Below, piece by piece: positions 8,525 to 16,901 of a stretch of DNA of 64,000 nt. The translations under genes and the position numbers were made by a program. Source of the stretch: an uncultured Chthonomonadales bacterium (GTDB lineage Bacteria > Armatimonadota > Chthonomonadetes > Chthonomonadales > CAJBBX01); NCBI GenBank assembly GCA_938005745.1, contig CALLMM010000011.1, forward strand, positions 124,001 to 188,000. The letters run 5' to 3'. The notes under the pieces were generated by a model. The model saw only the letters and a list, made by a program, of their open reading frames with translations, was not told the origin of the DNA and made no database searches. Every line of letters starts with the position of its first letter. The stretch's first letter is position 1.

Positions 8525-11086
8525 TTACGGGCTGGCTTTCTCCGGATCGGTTACGGGCGGCTTCTCCTTCTCCGGCTCCGTGACCGGAGGCTTCTCCTTC
8601 TCCGGCTCCTTCGTCGGCGGCTTGCTCTCCTCCGTCCCCGTGTGTCCCTGCGTCTTCAGAACCTTCTCCAGGGTCTTCGACTCCAGCTGCTTCTCAGTTC
8701 GCTCGCGAATGGCGCGGGCTTCGGCGTCGCTGCGCACAACGCGCGGGGTCAGGAAGACCAGAAGCTCCGTCTTATTGCGGGCTTTGTTGGTCGAGCGGAA
8801 CAGGTTGCCGATCAGCGGAATGTCGCCCAGCACCGGAACCTTGTTCGTGGTGGTCGTGGTGGAGTTCTTGATGATTCCGCCCAGCACCACCGTCTCGCCG
8901 TCCCGGACGCTGACCGTTGTCTGCGCCTCGCGCTGGTTGACGACCGGCGCATTGAACTCGGTGTAGCGCACGAAGTCGTTGGCGGTCTGCGTAACATCCA
9001 TGGTCACATAGCCGTTGGAGGTGATCCTCGGGGTGACGGTCAGGATGATGCCGACATCCAGGAAGGCGTAGTTGTAGAGCAGGTTGCCGTTCACGTCCAC
9101 CCGCTGATTGAGCACATAGGGCAGGCTCTGGCTGATGTTGATCTGCGCAGTGGCGTTGTTGCTCGTGAAGATACGCGGCGTGCTCAACACCTCGAAGCGG
9201 CTGTCGCTCTTCAACGCCTGCAGGAAGACACTGTACTGCGCGCCGGTCAGGGTATAGCGCAGCCCCTGCGGCTGGCGGTTGTCCGCCTGCAGCCCGAAGG
9301 AGGAGGAGCCGGTTGAACTGCCCTTGGTGAAGTTCCATTCGACGCCCATCTTGCTGGAGGCGTCCAGACTGGCTTCCACGATCAGGGTTTCGATCATCAC
9401 CTGTTCGGGAATGCGGTCCAACTGCGACAGGATTCGCTCGACGATCTCCCGGTTCTCCGGCGAGGTTACCACGATGATGCTGTTGGTGCTGACATCCGGG
9501 ATCACCGTGACGCCGCCGGTCAGGTCGCGCACATTGACGACCCGCCCCTGATTGTCGAAACCGGTAACGCCGCGGCTCTGCTGCTGCTGTCGGAAGCCGC
9601 CGAAGCCTCCTCCGAAGCCGCCGCCTCCCTGCGGGAACTGCGCCACCTGCACTCCCTGCGGATCCTCCTCTTCGCCGCCCTCCTCTGCCTCAGAGACGTC
9701 GGCGGATCTGCCGCTACGGTTCAGCCCGCCCGGACGATTGCCTCCCCCGCCGCCCGTATTGTTCCTATTCTGGTTCATGCCGCGGTTGGTGGTGTTGTTT
9801 CGTCGCTGCTGGTTCTGGCCGCGGTTGGCATTGTTGAACCCTCCGCCAAAGCCCGAGTTGAAGTTGCTGCGCCCGCCAAACGACTGATTGAGAAGCTGCG
9901 CGACCGCATCGGCGCGCGCGTTCTCCAGCGTGATGACAAACGCGCTGTTCTCAAACTCGACCTCTTTGTCCAGCTCCTTGATCACCCTCTCAACAATCGC
10001 CAGGTTATCGGGCGTCGCCGTGACGATCAGGCTGTTGGTGCGCTGGTCAGCGGCGACCGTGCCGAACGCCGCCTGCAGCGAGCCGAACCGCGCCGCCTGC
10101 TGGAACCGCTGGTCTATCGGAACGTTCTGCGTCCCGATCCCGCCCCGCCCTCGCGGCGCGTTGCTCACCAGCACGTTCTGCACCACGACCGCAAGGTCGG
10201 TTGCGCTGGCATACTGCAGGTTGAACACCCGAGACTGCTGCGGCTGTTCCGTCTGCTTATCGATCTGCTCCAGCAGCAGCTTGATCTGCTCATGTTCGCG
10301 GCTGGGCGCATTGACGATCACCGAGTTGCTGAAGTCGTCGGCGGAGGCACGAACGAGCATATTCATGCCCGCGCCGCGCCGCGCGCCGAATCCCATGCCG
10401 CCGAAATTGCCAAATCCTCCGCCACGGTTGCCCTGATTGCGGCGAAACGGATCCGCCCCTCCGGGGTTCTGCATCATCGCCGGGTTAAAGCCGCCGGGCG
10501 TTCCGGGCGCGCCGGGCGTTCCGGGCATCATTCCCTGATCCATGCCCGCCATCGCGAACACCTCGTTGATGACTCGCGCCACCTGCGACGCATTGGCATA
10601 CTTGACGGTATAGACCTTCAACTGAGAGGCGCCGCTGTCGCGACCTCCGCGAGAGCCGCCGCCCATCATCGCCTGGATCGCATCCGGCGACATGTTCCCG
10701 AACGGCGAACGGGACTGACGCTGGCGAATGACCAGGAAATTGCCTTCCTTCTTCATATCCAGATTCTTCAATCCCAGAACGGTGTTGAACATCGCGAACG
10801 CCTCGTTCAGGGAGATCGGACGGGGACTCTGCAGCGTAATCGTGCTGACCACCGCCGGATCTTTGATGATGGTAACCCCGCTCGCCCGACTGAGCATCTG
10901 GATCACCGCGTCCATGCTGGCATTGCGAAAATCGAGCTTGATACGCACGCTGGGATTGAGTTTAAACCTCTCCCAGACGGGCGTCTCCGGCTCTCCCCCG
11001 CCGAAGAAATCGAACTGTGCGGAGGCGACGCCAGCGGTCGCAAAAAACAGCGCACACGCGATTAGACACTTTTTTATCCTGATCAT
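8525..11086 (-). CDS. gspD: Type II secretion / type IV pilus secretin
   Basis: Outer-membrane ring protein of 853 residues that lets folded proteins or pili exit. Signal peptide residues 1-24 (cleavage after SAQ), an STN/N0-like domain (LDFRNASMDAVIQMLS), three N-domain repeats seen as VYTVKYANASQVARVI, VFNLQYASATDLAVVV and FVITLENARADAVAQLL, then the secretin core (VMIETLIVEASLD; YTLTGAQYSVFLQAL; VLGGIIKNSTTT near the end; LLVFLTPRVV). Long Gly/Asn/Gln/Arg-rich inserts interrupt the N-domains, and the tail repeats PEKEKPPVTEPEK. The start overlaps the upstream stop as ATGA; a longer open frame upstream is only overlap with the preceding gene. Last gene of the operon. Confidence 0.93.
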   Translation of the reverse strand: MIRIKKCLIACALFFATAGVASAQFDFFGGGEPETPVWERFKLNPSVRIKLDFRNASMDAVIQMLSRASGVTIIKDPAVVSTITLQSPRPISLNEAFAMFNTVLGLKNLDMKKEGNFLVIRQRQSRSPFGNMSPDAIQAMMGGGSRGGRDSGASQLKVYTVKYANASQVARVINEVFAMAGMDQGMMPGTPGAPGTPGGFNPAMMQNPGGADPFRRNQGNRGGGFGNFGGMGFGARRGAGMNMLVRASADDFSNSVIVNAPSREHEQIKLLLEQIDKQTEQPQQSRVFNLQYASATDLAVVVQNVLVSNAPRGRGGIGTQNVPIDQRFQQAARFGSLQAAFGTVAADQRTNSLIVTATPDNLAIVERVIKELDKEVEFENSAFVITLENARADAVAQLLNQSFGGRSNFNSGFGGGFNNANRGQNQQRRNNTTNRGMNQNRNNTGGGGGNRPGGLNRSGRSADVSEAEEGGEEEDPQGVQVAQFPQGGGGFGGGFGGFRQQQQSRGVTGFDNQGRVVNVRDLTGGVTVIPDVSTNSIIVVTSPENREIVERILSQLDRIPEQVMIETLIVEASLDASSKMGVEWNFTKGSSTGSSSFGLQADNRQPQGLRYTLTGAQYSVFLQALKSDSRFEVLSTPRIFTSNNATAQINISQSLPYVLNQRVDVNGNLLYNYAFLDVGIILTVTPRITSNGYVTMDVTQTANDFVRYTEFNAPVVNQREAQTTVSVRDGETVVLGGIIKNSTTTTTNKVPVLGDIPLIGNLFRSTNKARNKTELLVFLTPRVVRSDAEARAIRERTEKQLESKTLEKVLKTQGHTGTEESKPPTKEPEKEKPPVTEPEKEKPPVTDPEKASP

Positions 11087-11688
11087 TGCCTTGCGCTTCC
11101 TTCCCTGCCTGACTGCGGAACGGCGTCCGTTACCAGCGTGCCCGGAGGAGCGGGCGTCGGCTCCGTCACCAGCCTGCCGGGCGAGATGGGCATCACGTTC
11201 AGAGGCGCGGGCGCAGAAAATCCCAGCCGGGTCTGCTGTCCCTGCGCGTTGACAAACACCAGACTGTCCTCGGTGACCGCCTGCACCCGCAGCCCCTTCC
11301 AGGTATCCCCGACCTTCAGGAACTGGCTGTCGCGCGTTGAGGCGTTCTCGATGACCGCGATCGGTGTTCCGTTGACCTCGTTGATGCCGGTCAGCGTCCA
11401 TGCGCCGTCTACGCCCAGCAGCGACTGCGGCTGACTGCTCGCGGCGTTCACGTTCGTTTTCGACGCGGCGACCAGCGGCTTGAATGCGTCCCGCGCGGGA
11501 GCGTTGTATCGGGCAAACCGCGCCTTTATGTCCGCCTCGGTGAATCCGTTGGGCAGACTGGAAGCCGCTTTTGCCGGGGGCGCCTTCGGACGCTTTGGCG
11601 GAGCCTCCGGCTCCGTGATCATCACCACGGCATACGCCGCGACACCCAGAACTGCCGTATAGATGACAGGACGACTAATTTTTATCAC
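11083..11688 (-). CDS. Inner-membrane connector of the secretion operon (GspC/PilP-like)
   Basis: A 201-residue single-pass protein: short cytoplasmic start, TM at about 8-25 (VIYTAVLGVAAYAVVMI), a Pro-rich linker (PPKRPKAPPAK), and a beta-rich periplasmic domain with LTGINEVNGTPIAVIEN and FLKVGDTWKGLRV, the pattern of the GspC HR or PilP domain that touches the secretin N0 domain. It sits between the PilO/GspM-like gene and the secretin, where pilP is found in pilMNOPQ operons. It overlaps both neighbours. GspC versus PilP cannot be decided from sequence alone. Confidence 0.7.
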   Translation of the reverse strand: MIKISRPVIYTAVLGVAAYAVVMITEPEAPPKRPKAPPAKAASSLPNGFTEADIKARFARYNAPARDAFKPLVAASKTNVNAASSQPQSLLGVDGAWTLTGINEVNGTPIAVIENASTRDSQFLKVGDTWKGLRVQAVTEDSLVFVNAQGQQTRLGFSAPAPLNVMPISPGRLVTEPTPAPPGTLVTDAVPQSGREGSARQ

Positions 11689-12250
11689 GAGATCCTCCCG
11701 ATGGGACAGCCGGCTTTGACGGCGCGGCAGCTTCGATATAGACGGACAGCCCCAAAGTCGCCGTCACCTGACTGCTGACGCCGTCCGATGCGGCAATCTG
11801 AACCGACCTCAGAGCGATTTTGGTATCCGGCGCGTCCAGCCCTTTCAACATGGCGCTGACGTTGGGAAATGCGCCGGTAATCTGTACGCTGAAAGGCAGT
11901 TCCGTCATTCCCTCAATCACCTGTCCCTTCAGCGGACGAAACGCTGTAATCTTCAACGAACGCTGATTTGCCTGCGCGGTGAGCCTCTGCAGAACCAGCG
12001 CGGTAACGCTCTCGACCTCTCCCTGCCATGTCCGCCTCTTCACGGCGGCGCGCACCTCCTGGCTGCGCCGGGTGATGGCTTCGATCTCCTGCTCGATCTT
12101 CAGGCGGCTGAGCGTGCGCCCCTTCGCCATCCCGGCGGCACTCGGCTCCGGAACCGCCAGCACGTAGATCAGTGAGCCAGACAGGATCAGAATGGAGAGG
12201 AGGATCAGGACACTTGCGCTCCGATCCTCGCGGCTGCGAAGGTTGATCAT
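11675..12250 (-). CDS. PilO/GspM-like inner-membrane platform protein
   Basis: A 191-residue bitopic protein: TM at ~13-33 (VLILLSILILSGSLIYVLAV), coiled-coil ~45-80 (LKIEQEIEAITRRSQEVRAAVKRR, shown in part), and a ferredoxin-like periplasmic domain (LKITAFRPLKGQ, LPFSVQITGAF, LDAPDTKIALRSVQIAA). This is the architecture of PilO/GspM, which pairs with PilN/GspL. The ATG overlaps the end of the gspL-like gene by four bases. No enzymatic role expected. Confidence 0.75.
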   Translation of the reverse strand: MINLRSREDRSASVLILLSILILSGSLIYVLAVPEPSAAGMAKGRTLSRLKIEQEIEAITRRSQEVRAAVKRRTWQGEVESVTALVLQRLTAQANQRSLKITAFRPLKGQVIEGMTELPFSVQITGAFPNVSAMLKGLDAPDTKIALRSVQIAASDGVSSQVTATLGLSVYIEAAAPSKPAVPSGGSRDKN

Positions 12251-13560
12251 GGCTGCGCCTCCGCCCCGCCGCCCGGCTCACCTGCAGCGGGTCTTCTAGG
12301 CGCGCGCGTCGCCTTCTTCGCGGGAGCCGGCATCGGCAGATTGCCCACCGCAACCCCCGTCACGCTGAACTGCGTTACGGGAATCTCATTGATTTTCGCA
12401 ACATTGGCAAACACCAGCTTCACATCGCGAAAACGCGGACTGGCTCCCAGCCGATCCACAAACTGCGCCACATCGCCGGAGGCGCGCGCCGTTCCGCGCA
12501 CCTGCACCGGCTTTCCCCGCTCCACAGTCAGTCCGGTGAGCCAGGCTCCCGTCGGCAGGCTGTTGCTCACCACAGCCACGATGTCGCTCAACGGCTGCGC
12601 GGGCTGAAAGGCGCGATCCAACGCCGTCTGCATGGCGACCGCTCGCTCCGCCTTCGCCGTCTCCGCGCTGCGCGTGGAGCGCAGTTTCTGCAGTTCACGC
12701 GCCCAGGTCGCCTCCCCCCGACGGATGACCGACTGCGCGTCGCTGCGATCCGCCCAGATCAACACCACCAGCAGGATCGCCGACAGCAGCATCAGCACCG
12801 CCAGACGAGTGCGGGCGGCAGTCCTTCTCGCCTTCGCACGCACGCGGTCTTCGGTCAGTTCAAAATGGAAGGGAGGCGCCTCGTCCAGCATTCTCAGCGG
12901 GGTCGCGTGGCTCATCGTCGCGCCGGGCAGCGACAGGCTGCCGCAGGCGATCAGCGGCAGGCTCTCGGCGCGCGCGGCTGCCATCGTGCGCTGCGCCTCG
13001 CAGAGCGGATCGCTGTCCGGCATCGCCGTCCGACTGAGGTGGAGATGTCCGCCCAGGATCACATCCAGCGTCAGTCCCTGCGGCGTCTCCTCCATCACCA
13101 GCGCATCTGTCACTCCCGCTTTCGCCGCGACCGCCGGCGCGCCCAGCGCGATCGGCAGGATACGAACGGCGGTCAGTCCCGCCTGCTGAAGCTCCTGCTT
13201 CAACTGCTTGAGGTCCTCCGTGCGCACCGCCGCCACCAGCGTCAGGACGCCCTCCGCGTTCTGATCGTGAGTCTGGATAAAATCGAAGCTGAGTTGATTG
13301 GCGTTCAGCGGAAAAAGCTGCTCGATCTGCATCTCCAGCAGCCGCTGCAGATCTTCACGGGAGGCGCGGGGCAGCCGCAGGGTCTTATAGAAGACCAGTT
13401 TGCGGCTGATGGCGACCAGCGCCTGCCGATGCCTGCTCAGAATCGGTCCCAGTTCCGACAGCGAGGCGGCTTGCGCCGTTTCGCCGGTCAGAATGTTGAC
13501 CGCCTGCGCCCATCCGGGCGACCACTCGATATGTAATGCCGTTACCGACTTTCTACTCAC
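12247..13560 (-). CDS. PilM-PilN fusion (GspL-like) assembly platform protein
   Basis: A 437-residue protein combining an actin-like PilM/GspL cytoplasmic domain (residues ~1-240: IEWSPGWAQAV, LRLPRASREDLQRLLEMQIE, AAVRTEDLKQLKQEL) with one TM segment near 257-272 (LAVLMLLSAILLVVLIW) and a PilN-like periplasmic domain (LSDIVAVVSNSLPTGAWLTGL; VRGTARASGDVAQFV). In type IV pilus systems these are usually two genes; in T2SS they are one GspL. The GTG start is chosen because GTGA overlaps the gspK stop and GGAG lies upstream; a longer frame has no support. Recruits the ATPase to the membrane platform. Confidence 0.82.
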   Translation of the reverse strand: MSRKSVTALHIEWSPGWAQAVNILTGETAQAASLSELGPILSRHRQALVAISRKLVFYKTLRLPRASREDLQRLLEMQIEQLFPLNANQLSFDFIQTHDQNAEGVLTLVAAVRTEDLKQLKQELQQAGLTAVRILPIALGAPAVAAKAGVTDALVMEETPQGLTLDVILGGHLHLSRTAMPDSDPLCEAQRTMAAARAESLPLIACGSLSLPGATMSHATPLRMLDEAPPFHFELTEDRVRAKARRTAARTRLAVLMLLSAILLVVLIWADRSDAQSVIRRGEATWARELQKLRSTRSAETAKAERAVAMQTALDRAFQPAQPLSDIVAVVSNSLPTGAWLTGLTVERGKPVQVRGTARASGDVAQFVDRLGASPRFRDVKLVFANVAKINEIPVTQFSVTGVAVGNLPMPAPAKKATRAPRRPAAGEPGGGAEAQP

Positions 13561-14795
13561 CGTTGCGCTCCTGCATCCAGTGTGGCGGTCGGCTCTCCCC
13601 AGTTCCACCACCCCGGTACGCCCGTAACATTCAATCGCTGCCAGGTTACAATGCGAACCCGTCCGTCCTCCATCCTTACAACCGCCTCCGCCGCCGTCCC
13701 GATCCCGCCGCTCTCTCCGTACACGCGCACGATCCAGGTATCTCCGCCGACCGTCAGCCAGTCCGCGATCTGTCCCAGCGCCGGTCCCGCCGCTCCGGGA
13801 ACCGTTGCCAGCTCGCCCAGCGAGGTGAACCCGGTAGACTGCCGCGCAACGATGGCGGAGGCGATATCCGGCGTCATTCCGGGAACGGTCAACAGCACCT
13901 CCTCGGGGGCGGTATTCAGATTGATCTTTCCCTCCACCCGCGTTCCGTTTGTAAATCCGGCGGCGTTGAGCAGGATCTGCTGCGCCTCCGGCGTCAGTCC
14001 GGGCTGGTTCAGAAGCTCCTGAAAGGAGGCGTAGGGACCGCTCGCCGCGATCTGCAGCGCAACCGCCGGATTGATGCCCAGCTGCGCGATCGCCTGCGGA
14101 TTGATCCCCGCCTGCCCGAAGTTGATCCGCGCGCTTCCGTCCGCCTGCGTATTGGGCGCGCCGCTGTCCACCGTCACCAGGTCTATTAACGGAAGCGGCG
14201 TTCCCTGCGCGTTCTGCTGTCGTGCCGCGCTGGAGACGATATCGGTGCGCGGAACGAATAGACGCTCCGCCGTCCAGTCCTTGATCAGCAGCAGCTCTTC
14301 GAGACTATTCAGGCGTCCGAGACGGGCGTTGTAAGGCTCCTTGAGGCTGTTATAGTAGTCGTCTTTCGCGCCGCCCGGTCTCGCCTGGAAGCTCTCCTCG
14401 CGCCAGTCCAGCAGACTGTCCACCATCTCCCGGTCCACCGGAAGCTGAAGCAGCTGATCCTCCGGGGCAAGGTTCAGATTCACCCGCGATCCGGCATCCA
14501 GTATCTGCACCCGAAAGACGGCGTTTCCAAGGTCAAACTGCTCGTAGCCGCCGTCTCCCAGCGTCGCCCAGTCGTCGTTGAGGGTGAGAAGGTTCGTGTC
14601 GGCGTTCTGCAGAGCCGCCAGCGCGCGCGCCATTCCGGAGCGCATCGCCACTTCGGCGCGCCGCTGACGCATTCGATCCTGCATCTCCTGCAGCGATACC
14701 CGCTGGTTGGCGGCGATCATCGCCATCAGCGCGACCAGCGCCGCAACCACTATCAGCGTCTGCACCAGGATAAAACCGCGTCGAACGCTTCTCAT
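13557..14795 (-). CDS. gspK: GspK-like minor pseudopilin
   Basis: A 412-residue pseudopilin, longer than typical GspK (about 300-330). The prepilin signal is RRGFILVQTLIVVAAL at the N-terminus, with V-Q in place of the usual I-E after the FxL segment, matching the known loss of Glu5 in GspK. Helix-hairpin-helix like T2SSK features are visible (INLNTAPEEVLLTVPGMTPDIASAIV near residues 290-315, quoted in part, and INPQAIAQLGINPAVALQI). GspK caps the pseudopilus tip with GspI and GspJ. It overlaps gspJ by four bases. Confidence 0.82.
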   Translation of the reverse strand: MRSVRRGFILVQTLIVVAALVALMAMIAANQRVSLQEMQDRMRQRRAEVAMRSGMARALAALQNADTNLLTLNDDWATLGDGGYEQFDLGNAVFRVQILDAGSRVNLNLAPEDQLLQLPVDREMVDSLLDWREESFQARPGGAKDDYYNSLKEPYNARLGRLNSLEELLLIKDWTAERLFVPRTDIVSSAARQQNAQGTPLPLIDLVTVDSGAPNTQADGSARINFGQAGINPQAIAQLGINPAVALQIAASGPYASFQELLNQPGLTPEAQQILLNAAGFTNGTRVEGKINLNTAPEEVLLTVPGMTPDIASAIVARQSTGFTSLGELATVPGAAGPALGQIADWLTVGGDTWIVRVYGESGGIGTAAEAVVRMEDGRVRIVTWQRLNVTGVPGWWNWGEPTATLDAGAQR

Positions 14796-15550
14796 AGTCC
14801 TGTGCCTGCCAGCGGATTCAGACTGTCCACATCGCTGGAGAGTAACGGTACGACGAACACGCGGATCCCGCCGGCAGGCGCGTCCGGTCCGGAAGCCCTC
14901 GCCTCATTTCGAAGGATGTAGCTCACCCGAACCGCCGCCGGGAGCCGTCTTTCGCCGATCTCCGTATCCCAGGTGTTCACCCACTGCGTTCCATCCCAGA
15001 ACTGAAAGCCGATCTGCGCCACCCGCTCCGACAGCAGCGATTCGGTTCCGCCCTGCGTGGGATCCCCGTCGCCCGGACGCTGAATACGCTCAAACAGCCC
15101 GGCGCGGTCTCCGGCGTCTCCGGTCGGAGCCATGCTGTAGGAGACCTCCGCGATGCCGCCCTGCGGACCGAACCGCTCGTGCTGCGTCTCAAAATCCTCC
15201 GTGCTGCTGATCGCCGCCTGCGAGACGCCGGGCGCGGTGGTTGTGAAGATAATCCGATCGCAGCCCAGATCGCCCGTCGCGCCCGTCTCGACCGTCTCAC
15301 CCACGAAATAGGTGGTTCGATCCCCCTCATCATCCGACAGCTTGGCTCCCTGCAGCATCCGGGTTATGCGCTGTTCCATCGCCTGCGCGCTGTCCTGATC
15401 CGCCTGCCGCTGCGCGCTCATGCGCTGCATATCCAGACCGGCGATAAAGCCGTACCCTACCGCCGCCGACAGGATCACCACCAGCGTCAGCACGATCAAC
15501 AACTCCAGCAGGGTTACGCCTCTGCGGCTCCGTCGGACAGACCGTCTCAT
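14792..15550 (-). CDS. gspJ: GspJ-like minor pseudopilin
   Basis: A 252-residue protein with a class III prepilin leader: SRRGVTLLELLIVLTLVV, cleavage expected after Gly and Glu at +5. A long N-terminal helix (to ~55) is followed by a globular region with GFQFWDGTQWVNTWDT and VRVSYILR, close to the GspJ family pattern. Neighbours gspI and gspK fit the tip complex I-J-K. Overlaps both by four bases, implying translational coupling. Confidence 0.82.
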   Translation of the reverse strand: MRRSVRRSRRGVTLLELLIVLTLVVILSAAVGYGFIAGLDMQRMSAQRQADQDSAQAMEQRITRMLQGAKLSDDEGDRTTYFVGETVETGATGDLGCDRIIFTTTAPGVSQAAISSTEDFETQHERFGPQGGIAEVSYSMAPTGDAGDRAGLFERIQRPGDGDPTQGGTESLLSERVAQIGFQFWDGTQWVNTWDTEIGERRLPAAVRVSYILRNEARASGPDAPAGGIRVFVVPLLSSDVDSLNPLAGTGL

Positions 15551-15921
15551 GGCTGCGCGCTTCCCGTTACCGGGCGGATAAAGACCAGCCCGGTCAGGGA
15601 CTGCGAATCGGCTCCCTGCGTCGCGGTGACGGTTACCTCATCCACATCGGCTTCCGTACCGGGCTGAACGTCCATGGTCCAGGTGATATCGGGATAGCCC
15701 TGCTCCGAGAAGTCTCCCCCGTTCTCGCCAGAGCGCGGGTCAATCACCACCCCGATCTCCTCCATCTTCTGCGCCGCCAGCCTCTGCAGCAGATCGGCTT
15801 TGCGCGCCTTCAGTTCCGCCTGTCCGAGGGCGCGCAGCCCTCCCATCACCCCGACCAGCGCGACCGCCACCAGCATGATGGTTACCAGAAGCTCGATGAG
15901 CGTAAAACCGCGTCTACCCAC
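15547..15921 (-). CDS. gspI: GspI-like minor pseudopilin
   Basis: A 124-residue prepilin with leader [20 protein letters not shown], Gly-Phe cleavage and Glu5 present. The mid-protein QKMEEIG and the later ITWTMDVQPG strand follow the GspI/PilV pattern. Length agrees with GspI (about 120). It lies between gspH and gspJ with 4-8 base overlaps. The final assignment I rather than another minor pilin rests mainly on gene order. Confidence 0.8.
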   Translation of the reverse strand: MGRRGFTLIELLVTIMLVAVALVGVMGGLRALGQAELKARKADLLQRLAAQKMEEIGVVIDPRSGENGGDFSEQGYPDITWTMDVQPGTEADVDEVTVTATQGADSQSLTGLVFIRPVTGSAQP

Positions 15922-16468
15922 GCTGTTCGATCTCCCCGGCGGGCCAGCGCTCCCGGAGCGTATCCGGCAGGGCGCCCCGCACCCATCGCGCCGTTCCGTC
16001 CGCCGAAATCACCAGCGATTTGCGGTCGCCTCTCTGCGAAAACTCAATGCCGCCCGCCTCCGCAGATCCGTCGGGATAGACCGTCCACTCCCAGTTATCC
16101 GGGTCCACGCTCTCCTCGCCCAGCATAGCGCGTTCCGCCCGCAGCTCTGCGCCGAGAGAGACGCGCTTGATACGCTGCGGCTCCTCTGCTTCAAAGACGC
16201 GCTCCAGGATCAGCGAGCCGCCCTCCAGACGGATTGTAACCGGTCTCTGACTGCGCCGCGCCTCGTTACGCGCCTCGGAGGAGGCGCGCAGCAGCGACGC
16301 CTCCACATCCGACTGCTCGCGCGAGCGATGGATGGCGACCATATTCGGCATGATCAGCGCGGCGATAAGCGTCAGCGCGAGGATCACCACCACCATCTCG
16401 ATGAAGGTAAAGCCTCGCCGCCCTCGCCCGCCGTTCTGCACTGGAGCAATGGACCAATGGATGCGCAT
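15914..16468 (-). CDS. gspH: GspH-like minor pseudopilin
   Basis: A 184-residue prepilin; cleavage site in GRRGFTFIEMVVVILALTLI with Glu5 present, after an unusually long leader of about 20 residues. The body contains ASSEARNEARRSQRPVTIRL and VISADGTARWV, matching the GspH/FimT family (strand after a long helix). The ATG at 16468 lies just after the gspG stop; a further in-frame ATG at 16498 would overlap gspG and is less likely. Confidence 0.8.
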   Translation of the reverse strand: MRIHWSIAPVQNGGRGRRGFTFIEMVVVILALTLIAALIMPNMVAIHRSREQSDVEASLLRASSEARNEARRSQRPVTIRLEGGSLILERVFEAEEPQRIKRVSLGAELRAERAMLGEESVDPDNWEWTVYPDGSAEAGGIEFSQRGDRKSLVISADGTARWVRGALPDTLRERWPAGEIEQRG

Positions 16469-16472
16469 GGCT

Positions 16473-16901
16473 CTACTCGCTGACGATGTCGGACGCATCT
16501 CCCTCTCCGCCGGGCGCGCCGTCCGCGCCGTAGGAGATGATCACGTAGTCCTCGCCGTTGGGTCCGGGAGACTCGTACACGTACTCATTCCCCCAGGGAT
16601 CGGTCGGAATGTCTTTGCTGGTATACGGACCGCGCCAGTTCTGCACATCGGGCGGCTGGACGCGCAGCGCGCTCAACCCCTCCTCCGTCGAAGGAAAGGT
16701 ATCGGTGTCCACCCGATACTGCTGAAGCAGACTGCTGAGCGTGGCGATATCGCTCGCCGCTTTGGCGCGTTTTGCGTCGCTGGTTCTGCCGACAACACGC
16801 GGAACCACCAGCGCCGCCAGGATCGCCAGGATCAGGATCACCACCAGCAGCTCGATCAGCGTAAAGGCGCGATTTTTACGCAAGGGTATCTTGTTCATCA
16901 T
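16473..16901 (-). CDS. gspG: Major pseudopilin GspG
   Basis: A 142-residue major pseudopilin. The leader MNKIPLRKNRA is followed by [19 protein letters not shown], here with Ala rather than Gly before Phe, which is tolerated less commonly by prepilin peptidase. The GspG signature is clear: LLQQYRVDTDTFPSTEEGL, then WRGPYTSKDIPTDPWGNEY and ISYGADGAPGGEGDASDI, the calcium-binding C-terminal loop. It forms the pseudopilus shaft. Start codon overlaps the gspF stop (ATGATGA). Confidence 0.92.
   Translation of the reverse strand: MMNKIPLRKNRAFTLIELLVVILILAILAALVVPRVVGRTSDAKRAKAASDIATLSSLLQQYRVDTDTFPSTEEGLSALRVQPPDVQNWRGPYTSKDIPTDPWGNEYVYESPGPNGEDYVIISYGADGAPGGEGDASDIVSE

Noticed and set aside
9600-9870. 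Glycine/asparagine-rich stretch in the secretin gene as a possible repeat element
   Set aside because: It is in-frame low-complexity coding sequence inside the secretin, not a mobile or CRISPR repeat.
11087-11401. N-terminal extension of the secretin reading frame
   Set aside because: It overlaps the upstream gspC/pilP-like gene, and the real start at 11086 is followed by a clean signal peptide and an ATGA overlap.
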